Assembly: GCA_016292705.1 (NCBI GenBank)
Contig: JAEDHZ010000012.1
Coordinates: 1 to 15,115, forward strand
Direction of reading: 5' to 3'
From: Clostridiaceae bacterium
GTDB taxonomy: Bacteria > Bacillota > Clostridia > Oscillospirales > Acutalibacteraceae
Length of the DNA: 15,115 nt
Shown: in pieces, positions 1 to 6,099 of the stretch
Layout of the letters: each line of letters starts with the position of its first letter
Position numbering within the stretch: the first letter of the stretch is position 1
Notes under the pieces: generated by a model
Told to the model about the DNA's origin: nothing
Databases searched by the model: none
The model's input: the letters and a program-made list of their open reading frames with translations, nothing else
Translations under genes and position numbers: made by a program

Positions 1-1222
1 CAACTGCGCGGATTATCTCGCTCTTTCCGGTGTCAAGGCTGACATTGAAGAACATCGCCCTTGAGTTCGGATCTTCAAACGGGCAACGGTTTCCGTGGAA
101 CCACGGAGTGAAAACAATGCCGTTTGAGCCCGCCGGAACTTTTTCAATAACATCAGAGAGATACTGATAGAGATTGGTGTATTCGCTCTCCATATCCTCG
201 GCAACATGAGTCTTTTTGAGATAGATGCCGATTTCATCAAGAGCAAGGTGATTCTTCACCCATTCAAGGCATTTTCCTGCCGTTTCAAGCTCGGCGAAGT
301 AGTTATAAAGTCCGTCCTGCGCACCGACGATTGCGGCAATCATTGATGAAGCGTCAACAACATTTTTGTCAACAACGGTTGAAACCCAACCGGAAGTACC
401 CATATATATGTGTGTATCGCCCTTTTTGACAGCGCCCGCACCAACGCCGATAAGCGTTGCGTCTCCGCCGCCGCCGAAAACAGCCGTGCCTTCTTTCAGC
501 CCAAGCTCCTGCGCAGCCTTTTTGTTCAGTCCGCCGACCTTATCCGTGCTTTTAACAATCTTTGCAAGGTGTTTCATGTCAACCCCGAACATCTTGCACA
601 TTTCACTGCTCCAGCCCTGCTTTCCGGGGCGGACATCATAAAGCAGCGTTCCGAAAGCGGAATCGGGAGTCATGACAAATTCGCCTGTCATTCTTGCAAT
701 CAGAGCTTCTTTAACATCAAGCCATTTATAAACTCTGCTGAAGACTTCAGGCTCATTGTTCTTCACCCAGAGATATTTATATACCGGATCCTTGACACTC
801 AGCGCAGCTGCCTTTGTTATTGAAAGAGACTTCAACAGCTTGACAACATTTCCGCCGGCAACTTTGAGACCGTAAGCCATGTTTTCCTTGAGCTCTTTTC
901 TTGCCCTCTGGTCCATATAGCTCATTGCACGGCGGACGGGAAAGCCGTTGCTGTCAACAAGAACAAGTCCCTGCATCTGAGAGCAGAATGAGATTCCCTC
1001 AACCTCCTCAGGTTTGACATCGGTTTTTTTGAAAATCTCCTTTGTTGTATTGCACATTGCAGTCCACCATTCGTCCGGGTCCTGCTCTGCTCCGCCGTCG
1101 GGAAAGACATACAGCTCATAGCCTTCGTTTGCGTCGGCAATTAGCTCAATGCTTTTGTCAATTTTGAAAAGGCAGGTTTTAACACCTGTTGTTCCTATAT
1201 CATATGCAAGGGCATACTTCAT
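1..1222 (-). CDS. FGGY-family carbohydrate kinase (xylulokinase-like), 3' end outside window
   Basis: This gene starts at ATG 1222 and stays open for 407 codons to the left edge, so the C-terminus is missing. FGGY kinases phosphorylate sugars such as xylulose, glycerol or gluconate with ATP in the cytoplasm. Seen: the N-terminal phosphate-binding motif DIGTTGVK (residues 8-15), SQMQG (81-85) and MDQR (103-106) where xylulokinases carry their sugar-contact residues, a K-Y-x-W-V-x-N-N segment matching the FGGY signature, and GGGGD with the presumed catalytic Asp254. GTSGW lies further along. The second motif is Gln-Met-Gln rather than the Gln-Met-His of typical xylulokinase, so the substrate may differ. 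The ribosome binding site AAAGGA lies inside the end of the tetR gene, whose stop is only 6 bp upstream, which suggests translational coupling. Family is sure, substrate is not. Confidence 0.93.
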   Translation of the reverse strand, partial: MKYALAYDIGTTGVKTCLFKIDKSIELIADANEGYELYVFPDGGAEQDPDEWWTAMCNTTKEIFKKTDVKPEEVEGISFCSQMQGLVLVDSNGFPVRRAMSYMDQRARKELKENMAYGLKVAGGNVVKLLKSLSITKAAALSVKDPVYKYLWVKNNEPEVFSRVYKWLDVKEALIARMTGEFVMTPDSAFGTLLYDVRPGKQGWSSEMCKMFGVDMKHLAKIVKSTDKVGGLNKKAAQELGLKEGTAVFGGGGDATLIGVGAGAVKKGDTHIYMGTSGWVSTVVDKNVVDASSMIAAIVGAQDGLYNYFAELETAGKCLEWVKNHLALDEIGIYLKKTHVAEDMESEYTNLYQYLSDVIEKVPAGSNGIVFTPWFHGNRCPFEDPNSRAMFFNVSLDTGKSEIIRAV

Positions 1223-1228
1223 ATATTA

Positions 1229-1912
1229 TCACATTCCTTTCGGATAAATATTAGGTTTCAGTGCCGCTTTAACAAACTGAACGATATTCCGGACAGCAAA
1301 CTCATCCTTCTGAAAAATATCGTCTCCCGAATAAATCTTATATCTTTCGATATAGTAGTCACAAGCATAGGAAAACTGGAGCGTAACCAAAAGATTATCG
1401 AGCAGAAACGCCGCCATTCCGGGGTCAATATCCGTCCGGATTTCTCCGGAAATCTGGCCTTGGATAATTGCGGTTTTATAGGCATTTGCGGTAATTGTTT
1501 CCATTCTGTCCGCAAGCTTTTTTCCGAGTTCGGCATTGCGCTCCGTTGTAAATTCATTGTAAAGCTTTATCATGACGGCGTTTTTTCTTGAAAAAGCGAT
1601 TGCCTCATGCAAGAGCTTTTCAAGCTTTACGATTACATCCTCGTCCGTTTCATTGATTGCGCAGAGTATTTCCTCAAGCGAAGAAATTCCGTAGTTCACA
1701 CTGGTTAAAAAAAGGTCGGACTTGGTGTCAAAATATTTGTAAAGTGCACCGACGCTGACCTGAGCTTTTTTTGCAATGGTGTTGATGTTGGCGTTTTCAA
1801 AACCCTTTGTTGCAAATTCGTTGACCGCAACATCAAGAATTGTCCGGCGCTTTTCTTCGGGAATATTTTCAAATGTCGCCTTATGATAAACCTCTTTCCG
1901 TTCTGACATCAT
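1229..1912 (-). CDS. TetR/AcrR-family transcriptional regulator
   Basis: A 227-aa protein with the usual TetR layout. Residues about 20-65 form the N-terminal DNA-binding domain, with a helix-turn-helix around residues 40-63 (NINTIAKKAQVSVGALYKYF), followed by an all-helical ligand-binding/dimerisation part without a recognisable specificity. The start is placed at the ATG-ATG pair (1912) because AGGAG lies 7 nt upstream. A longer frame reaching 1978 runs through the promoter and has no binding site. It is the first gene of a two-gene unit with the FGGY kinase, so it most likely controls its own operon in response to a sugar or sugar-derived ligand. That role is inferred from position; the family is clear. 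Confidence 0.93.
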   Translation of the reverse strand: MMSERKEVYHKATFENIPEEKRRTILDVAVNEFATKGFENANINTIAKKAQVSVGALYKYFDTKSDLFLTSVNYGISSLEEILCAINETDEDVIVKLEKLLHEAIAFSRKNAVMIKLYNEFTTERNAELGKKLADRMETITANAYKTAIIQGQISGEIRTDIDPGMAAFLLDNLLVTLQFSYACDYYIERYKIYSGDDIFQKDEFAVRNIVQFVKAALKPNIYPKGM

Positions 1913-1949
1913 ACTTTCTCTCCTAAAGTAACAAATGAATAACCACTCT

Positions 1950-1978
1950 ATTTTATCAACAACTGACAAAAAAAGCAA
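1950..1978 (-). promoter_or_regulatory. Sigma-A-type promoter for tetR-kinase unit
   Basis: On the minus strand, TTGCTT (1973-1978) and TAAAAT (1950-1955) are separated by exactly 17 bp. Transcription would begin near 1943, leaving a leader of about 30 nt before the tetR ATG. Recognised by eye only. Confidence 0.6.
1954..1968. promoter_or_regulatory. Candidate TetR operator between -35 and -10
   Basis: An imperfect inverted repeat, TATCA-N5-TGACA (one mismatch between the arms), sits in the promoter spacer of tetR. Binding there would block RNA polymerase, as expected for autorepression by a TetR protein. The arms are only 5 bp, so chance occurrence is quite possible. Confidence 0.3.
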
Positions 1979-2032
1979 GTAATATGGGACAAAAGGTTCT
2001 TTGCGCCGAAAAATGTTTGAGGATTATTTTCC

Positions 2033-2090
2033 AAAAAGAAAAACAGCCGTTCTCCAAAGCAACAACCTTTGCTTTTACGGATAACGGCTG
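2033..2090 (-). terminator. Rho-independent terminator, two-tier hairpin
   Basis: Read on the minus strand, CAGCCGTT (2083-2090) pairs perfectly with AACGGCTG (2044-2051). Inside that, AAAGCAA pairs with TTGCTTT around a short loop. The hairpin is followed by TTTTTCTTTTT (2033-2043). On the plus strand there is no T tract, so it ends minus-strand transcription. The only candidate gene upstream is the ORF at 2109-2534, so the element supports a real transcript there and insulates the tetR promoter. Confidence 0.8.
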
Positions 2091-2108
2091 ATGAGTTTTA
2101 TGATAGTT

Positions 2109-2534
2109 TTATGTATCTGAAATCAAAAAATAATTTTCGATGAATCTTTCTGTTTCAATATTCATACTGTCACGCTTGTGAGCAAGGCGTGAGTCCATAA
2201 GCAACACAATTTTTGAGGTTCGCAGTTTCTTCTGCATAACAAGTAAAGAAAGTATAGCGTTTAAAAAGTAGATTTCAAGCGACATGAGCTTTAACGGAAC
2301 CGCCATAAGTCTGAGTTTGAGTTTGAACATTTCTGAATACCTGCCCTTCGATATTATGATTCCTGCCGTAACCTTTCCGGCAACCCTGTTCCTGTTCATT
2401 ATACAACGGAATACATTCGCATCCCGATTATATATCATAGCTTCAGAGCATTTTGTCACACTTTGTCGAAAGGTTATTAAATTTTTTAAATGCTGTTTTA
2501 ATAATGGGAAATTCGACATATATATAGGAATCAT
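2109..2534 (-). CDS. Hypothetical protein of 141 aa, unrecognised
   Basis: I do not recognise this protein. The frame opens at ATG 2534 after a stop codon 12 nt upstream. A second ATG lies at codon 6, and the only ribosome-binding candidate is a weak ATAGG. The product is basic and rich in Ile, Leu, Lys, Arg and Met, with one moderately hydrophobic stretch near residues 85-105 and no signal peptide. Base composition is AT-richer than its neighbours and includes codons such as ATA and AGG that are less favoured in the other genes. It ends 18 bp before a strong minus-strand terminator, the main argument that something here is transcribed. It could be a real small gene, a decayed gene, or an untranslated transcript. 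A shorter frame on the other strand (2284-2589) overlaps it and looks like a shadow. Confidence 0.35.
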   Translation of the reverse strand: MIPIYMSNFPLLKQHLKNLITFRQSVTKCSEAMIYNRDANVFRCIMNRNRVAGKVTAGIIISKGRYSEMFKLKLRLMAVPLKLMSLEIYFLNAILSLLVMQKKLRTSKIVLLMDSRLAHKRDSMNIETERFIENYFLISDT

Positions 2535-2585
2535 AGCAAAAACCTATAGAACAAATCCTTTCTTGAACTGTCTTCCCCCTCACTC

Positions 2586-2614
2586 TTGAAATCCTATATT
2601 TATTGCGTTATAAT
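2586..2614 (+). promoter_or_regulatory. Distal promoter of the pyridoxal kinase-GH16 unit
   Basis: TTGAAA (2586-2591), a 17-bp spacer and a perfect TATAAT (2609-2614). It would give a leader of about 135 nt before the kinase gene. I see no known riboswitch fold in that leader. Confidence 0.55.
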
Positions 2615-2701
2615 ATGCCTGCTGAAGGGATAATTTTACTCCGGTTTACATACTCCAAAAATCACTTTTCCTTTCATCATGGCCGAACCCCCAAAACGGC
2701 G

Positions 2702-2731
2702 CTGACACAGTTTTTCCGAAAACAATATAAT
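2702..2731 (+). promoter_or_regulatory. Proximal promoter of the pyridoxal kinase-GH16 unit
   Basis: CTGACA (2702-2707), an 18-bp spacer and TATAAT (2726-2731). Transcription would start near 2738, about 20 nt before the kinase ATG, leaving just room for the AAAGGA ribosome binding site. Confidence 0.5.
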
Positions 2732-2757
2732 GAGAAAACACAAAGGATTGAGAACCG

Positions 2758-3603
2758 ATGCAAAAAAAAGCCGTTATCGTTCAGGATGTCTCCTGCTTCG
2801 GAAAATGTTCGGCAACCGTTGCGCTGCCGATTGTTTCCTCGTTCAATATTGAAGCTGCGCTTTTGCCCACTGCTCTGCTTTCTGCGCATACAGGCTTTTC
2901 AAATTACACCTGCTTTGACCTGACAGAGCAAATGAAAACCACACTTGACGATTGGAAATCACTCTCGCTGCGGTTTGACGGCTTCTTTTCGGGCTATATG
3001 CTTTCCGATCAACAAGCTTCGCTTGCTCTTGAAGTACTTGATAATCTTGTTAAAAAGGATGCACTTGTTCTTGTTGATCCCGTAATGGGCGACAACGGAA
3101 AAGCCTATGCAATGCTCAATGACTCTTTCGGAGCAAAAATGCGCACCCTTGTTTCCCGTGCGGCGGTGATAACTCCGAACCTCACCGAAGCGGCTCTCCT
3201 GCTGGAAAAAGAACCTGTGCTTGAAAACTATGACAAAGCATACATTGAACAAAGCCTGTTTGAGCTGAAAAAGCTCGGATGCAAGATTCCGATGATAACC
3301 GGTGTAAGCTTTGAAAAAGACAAAATCGGTGTTGCTTTCCTTGAAAACGGAAAAGTACACTTTGTCTTTTCAAAAAAGTATGACGGCGTAACCTGCGGAA
3401 CGGGAGACACACTTTCAAGCGTTCTTTTCGGTGCTTTGCTTTCCGGCGCAAGAGTCGGTGACGCTGTTTCAGCTGCGGTTTCAGCGGTTGAACGGGCAAT
3501 CAAAAGCGGAGTCAGAGACTACGGAATAGATTTTGAGTGTCTGCTGAGTGGCAAAAAGGAAATTTTGTTCCGGAGTATTGACAATCAAGATATCATAATA
3601 TAA
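2758..3603 (+). CDS. Pyridoxal/pyridoxamine kinase (PdxK/PdxY-like)
   Basis: A 281-aa ribokinase-superfamily protein. It phosphorylates vitamin B6 vitamers (pyridoxal, pyridoxamine, pyridoxine) with ATP, salvaging them towards pyridoxal 5'-phosphate in the cytoplasm. Seen: an N-terminal VQDVSCFGKCS region shared by these kinases, VDPVMGDNG (106-114), TPNLTEA (139-145) typical of the pyridoxal kinase group, and the anion-hole/catalytic GTGD at 214-217 with Asp217 as the likely base. Length is normal for the family. AAAGGA lies about 10 nt before the ATG. Two promoter candidates lie upstream. The GH16 gene follows after 34 bp without a terminator, so the two are probably co-transcribed although no functional link is obvious. 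Hydroxymethylpyrimidine kinase (ThiD) is the main alternative but fits the N-terminal motif less well. Confidence 0.93.
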   Translation: MQKKAVIVQDVSCFGKCSATVALPIVSSFNIEAALLPTALLSAHTGFSNYTCFDLTEQMKTTLDDWKSLSLRFDGFFSGYMLSDQQASLALEVLDNLVKKDALVLVDPVMGDNGKAYAMLNDSFGAKMRTLVSRAAVITPNLTEAALLLEKEPVLENYDKAYIEQSLFELKKLGCKIPMITGVSFEKDKIGVAFLENGKVHFVFSKKYDGVTCGTGDTLSSVLFGALLSGARVGDAVSAAVSAVERAIKSGVRDYGIDFECLLSGKKEILFRSIDNQDIII

Positions 3604-3637
3604 TATTGAAATATAAATTAAAAGGGAGATGAGACCT

Positions 3638-4540
3638 TTGTTCAAACCTGTTATCAAAGCAATTATAGTTGTTCTTTCGCTTTTTTCGCTTGCATTACCG
3701 GAAACACTCGGACTTGCAAAAAAAGTCAGCGACAAGGAAATTGATATGAACAAATTCGAGCTTGTCTGGAGCGATGAATTTGAAGGAACAAAGCTTGACA
3801 AAACCAAGTGGGATTACAACTGGTGGGTTACCGAGCGCAAGGGCGGATATTGGCACGATGATCTTGTTTCCGTCAGGGACGGCAACCTCGTTATTGCCGC
3901 CGAATATAAGAGCGAACCGCTTGAAAACCGCTATTATGACAACTGGCACGAAGAAATCAACTTTATGCCGTATAAAAGCGGTTGGTACAGCGGAGCAATA
4001 ACAACCGTCAACAAGTATGAGCAGACATTCGGCTATATGGAAGTCCGTTGCATTCTTCCCGCATCATCCGGAATGTGGGCGGCGTTCTGGCTGATGAACA
4101 ACGGTGTTTCCAATGTTGACGGCAACGGAATGGACGGAACTGAAATTGATGTTATGGAATCTCCGTGTTATGACACTCACCGTTTCGGACTTGACCAGGT
4201 TTCAGTCAATCTCCACTATGACGGTTACGAAAAAGATCATAAGTACAGTCACATCGGAAGGTTTTTTATTGAAAACAATCCTTATGAGGAATACAACACC
4301 TATGGCGTTGAGTGGAACGAGAACGAGTATATCTTCTACATAAACGGCAAGGAAGCGGCAAGATCATCTTTCGGAGGTGTTTCACGCAACCCCGAATACC
4401 TACTGCTTTCCGTTGAAATCGACGGCAAAAACGGCATTGCCTCTGAGGACAAAGACTCAACCGGAAAGATGAAATATTCCGAAAACAAGCCTTTGGAATT
4501 CAAGGTTGATTATGTCCGCTGCTATCAATACAAGAAGTAA
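3638..4540 (+). CDS. Secreted glycoside hydrolase family 16 beta-glucanase
   Basis: A GH16 enzyme of 300 aa that cuts beta-glucans such as beta-1,3 or mixed-linkage beta-1,3-1,4 glucan outside the cell. A hydrophobic Sec-type signal peptide covers residues 1-27; there is no lipobox or sortase motif. The catalytic signature EIDVME gives Glu169 as nucleophile, Asp171 as helper and Glu174 as acid/base, the ExDxxE form of laminarinase-like GH16 members. Supporting motifs are ELVWSDEF near the N-terminus, GYMEVR and GMWAAFWLM. It is a single catalytic domain with no carbohydrate-binding module. I chose the TTG at 3638 because AAGGGAG stands 8 nt before it. The in-frame ATG at 3629 directly abuts that site and would add only three residues. 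Exact glucan specificity cannot be read from sequence. Confidence 0.92.
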   Translation: MFKPVIKAIIVVLSLFSLALPETLGLAKKVSDKEIDMNKFELVWSDEFEGTKLDKTKWDYNWWVTERKGGYWHDDLVSVRDGNLVIAAEYKSEPLENRYYDNWHEEINFMPYKSGWYSGAITTVNKYEQTFGYMEVRCILPASSGMWAAFWLMNNGVSNVDGNGMDGTEIDVMESPCYDTHRFGLDQVSVNLHYDGYEKDHKYSHIGRFFIENNPYEEYNTYGVEWNENEYIFYINGKEAARSSFGGVSRNPEYLLLSVEIDGKNGIASEDKDSTGKMKYSENKPLEFKVDYVRCYQYKK

Positions 4541-4602
4541 TTGCAACAATCAGCCTTATCCTGATATTCTTGCGCATTAAGCGCAGAAAGAGAAGAAATC
4601 AA

Positions 4603-4665
4603 AAAAGCTATAATTTACAGAAGTTGTCAAACACACTGTTCACTGTAAATTATAGCTTTTCTTTT
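4603..4665 (+). terminator. Bidirectional rho-independent terminator, 18-bp perfect stem
   Basis: The arm at 4603-4620 and the arm at 4643-4660 are exact reverse complements over 18 bp, with a 22-nt loop. The right arm runs into TTTTCTTTT, and on the other strand the hairpin is followed by six T. It therefore ends both the plus-strand kinase-GH16 transcript and the minus-strand transcript that finishes with yebC. Confidence 0.85.
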
Positions 4666-4719
4666 ATGTCTGTTTTCGTCCTCAGGCAATATCAGAATAT
4701 ACTGCCATAGCGACGAAAT

Positions 4720-4732
4720 GATCGGTCCGATC
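4720..4732. repeat. 13-bp palindrome downstream of yebC
   Basis: GATCGG-T-CCGATC is a perfect 6+1+6 inverted repeat in the gap between yebC and the terminator. It has no T tract and no nearby start codon. The one-base centre rules out a stable RNA hairpin, so it would be a protein-binding site if anything. The rest of 4666-4765 shows no gene. Confidence 0.35.
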
Positions 4733-4765
4733 TGAAATCATTGTTATTCAACGCTTATGACGGGC

Positions 4766-5503
4766 TTACGGAAGATCATCGGTGTTTTCAAGGTTATGCC
4801 AGACACCCTGAACATCGTCGTTTTCCTCCATCATGTCAAGGAGTCTGCCCATCATCTTGAGGTCTTCCTCATCGGTGAGTTTTGTATAAGTTGAGGGAAT
4901 GTACTCTGTTTCAGCAGAAACAAACTTATAGCCCTTTGAGGAAAGATCGTCACGAACAGCGGAAAGGTCGTTCGGCTCGGTGCGGATGATATAAACATCC
5001 TCATCGGTGATGAAATCGGCAGCGCCGGCCTCAAGAGCGTCCTCCATAAGCTTTTCCTCGTCAACATCCTCGGACTCGATAACAATCTCGCCATACTTTG
5101 TGAAAAGGAACGAAACGCAACCGCTCTGACCCATGTTACCCTTATTCTTATCAAAATAGTGACGCATTTCGCCTGCGGTGCGGTTACGGTTGTCCGTCAG
5201 CGTTTCAACAATAACTGCAATTCCTGAAGGGCCATAGCCCTCATATATGATGTTTTCGTAATGTGCGGAATTACCTTCGCCTGAGGCCTTTTTGATTATG
5301 CGGTCAATGTTGTCATTGGGAACATTGTTTGCTTTAGCTTTTGCAATGATATCCTTGAGCTTCGAGTTTGAAGCGGGGTCTGGGCCGCCGTCACGAACGG
5401 CAATTGCAATTTCACGACCGATTTTTGTGAAAACCTTTGCTCTTGCATTATCGGTCTTTTCCTTTTTACGCTTGATTGTGCTCCATTTTGAATGTCCTGA
5501 CAT
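4766..5503 (-). CDS. yebC: YebC/PmpR-family DNA-binding regulatory protein
   Basis: A 245-aa full-length YebC-family protein. The N-terminus MSGHSKWSTIKRKK is diagnostic, followed by the KDIIAKAKANNVPNDNI region, IIYEGYGPSGIAVIVE (family core), DNRNRTAGEMRH and an acidic C-terminal domain. The family is known as transcriptional regulators (PmpR, YebC) in several bacteria, and members have been linked to translation of difficult proline-rich stretches, so the molecular role here is open. A plausible ribosome binding site AAGGA lies about 10 nt before the ATG. It is the last gene of a collinear minus-strand run, 26 bp after the lipoprotein gene. In many genomes yebC lies near ruvC; that is not so here. 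Confidence 0.97.
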   Translation of the reverse strand: MSGHSKWSTIKRKKEKTDNARAKVFTKIGREIAIAVRDGGPDPASNSKLKDIIAKAKANNVPNDNIDRIIKKASGEGNSAHYENIIYEGYGPSGIAVIVETLTDNRNRTAGEMRHYFDKNKGNMGQSGCVSFLFTKYGEIVIESEDVDEEKLMEDALEAGAADFITDEDVYIIRTEPNDLSAVRDDLSSKGYKFVSAETEYIPSTYTKLTDEEDLKMMGRLLDMMEENDDVQGVWHNLENTDDLP

Positions 5504-5529
5504 AACTCACCAATCCTTGAAAAAATGTT

Positions 5530-6027
5530 TTAACCGTTATCAGAAGCAGTGGTCTGCTTTTTTGAGGCAGCCGATTTCTTTGTCGGCTTTTCCTTGGTTT
5601 CCTCTTTGCCCGTGAGATATTTTGAATCCGAGTAGCCGTAGATCTGAAGATCGCAGCCGAACATCTCCCTTTGGGCAGTACCTTCTTCACTGAAAATAAG
5701 CTGAAGATAAACCTCTTTGTTTGTGCAGCGCCACTGTGCTGTGCCGGAGTTGAGCGAATAATTTTCCGGTGCTTCTCCAACCACTAAAAATTCAAAACCT
5801 GCCTTTTTCAAGTCCTCAATATACTTCACAAAGTCCTCATAGCTTGTTTTTTCAATCTTTACATTCATTGCGTTTGAAAAGTCAGCTGAAGAAACATCGG
5901 CGTATTCATAGACCGGAACGGCAGCAAAAACATCGTTCGACACCCATTTTGAAGTATCTGCTTTCTGACACGCACAAAGCAGAAAAGCCAAAAGGAGCGC
6001 TGAAAATAACGCTGTAATTTTTTTCAT
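5530..6027 (-). CDS. Small predicted lipoprotein
   Basis: A 165-aa protein of unknown function. The N-terminus is a lipoprotein signal peptide: Lys-Lys, a hydrophobic core at residues 4-17 and the lipobox L-C-A-C with Cys20 as the expected lipidated residue, so the mature protein should be anchored on the outer face of the membrane. The body is a small globular domain with an aromatic, charged pattern that I cannot assign. The C-terminus is a low-complexity Lys/Ser/Thr tail (about 150-165). The start at 6027 has AAAGGGG six nt upstream; a longer frame up to 6054 lacks a binding site. It lies between the coiled-coil protein gene and yebC. Two overlapping hairpins precede it and may affect its translation. 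Confidence 0.8.
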   Translation of the reverse strand: MKKITALFSALLLAFLLCACQKADTSKWVSNDVFAAVPVYEYADVSSADFSNAMNVKIEKTSYEDFVKYIEDLKKAGFEFLVVGEAPENYSLNSGTAQWRCTNKEVYLQLIFSEEGTAQREMFGCDLQIYGYSDSKYLTGKEETKEKPTKKSAASKKQTTASDNG

Positions 6028-6044
6028 AATATACCCCTTTATTA

Positions 6045-6081
6045 AGCTCTTCAAAGGAGCTGCCGCATATTATGCGACAGC
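6045..6081 (-). promoter_or_regulatory. Overlapping hairpins in the leader of the lipoprotein gene
   Basis: On the minus strand a 10-bp stem (6072-6081 with 6059-6068, loop of three, one G-T pair) is followed by a second hairpin, AGCTC (6057-6061) with GAGCT (6045-6049). They share bases 6059-6061, so they compete at that point. There is no T tract after the first stem, hence not a simple terminator. The loop of the second contains CCTTT, complementary to the AAAGG of the lipoprotein ribosome binding site. Confidence 0.45.
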
Positions 6082-6099
6082 ATCCCGGAACAATTATAA

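Noticed and set aside
410..823. 137-codon plus-strand frame
   Set aside because: It is antisense to the FGGY kinase, which reads through the whole region with conserved motifs.
1913..1978. 22-codon N-terminal extension of the TetR regulator
   Set aside because: It would run through the promoter and has no ribosome binding site; AGGAG precedes the ATG at 1912.
2284..2589. 101-codon plus-strand frame opposite the orphan ORF
   Set aside because: No ribosome binding site, crosses into the distal promoter of the pyridoxal kinase unit, and no plus-strand terminator follows it.
2615..2757. Possible riboswitch in the leader of the pyridoxal kinase gene
   Set aside because: No long conserved-looking stems and no terminator were visible, and the second promoter lies inside this stretch.
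4571..4585. Hairpin TGCGC-ATTAA-GCGCA after the GH16 gene
   Set aside because: Only 5 bp and no T tract on either strand; the much stronger terminator lies 20 bp further on.
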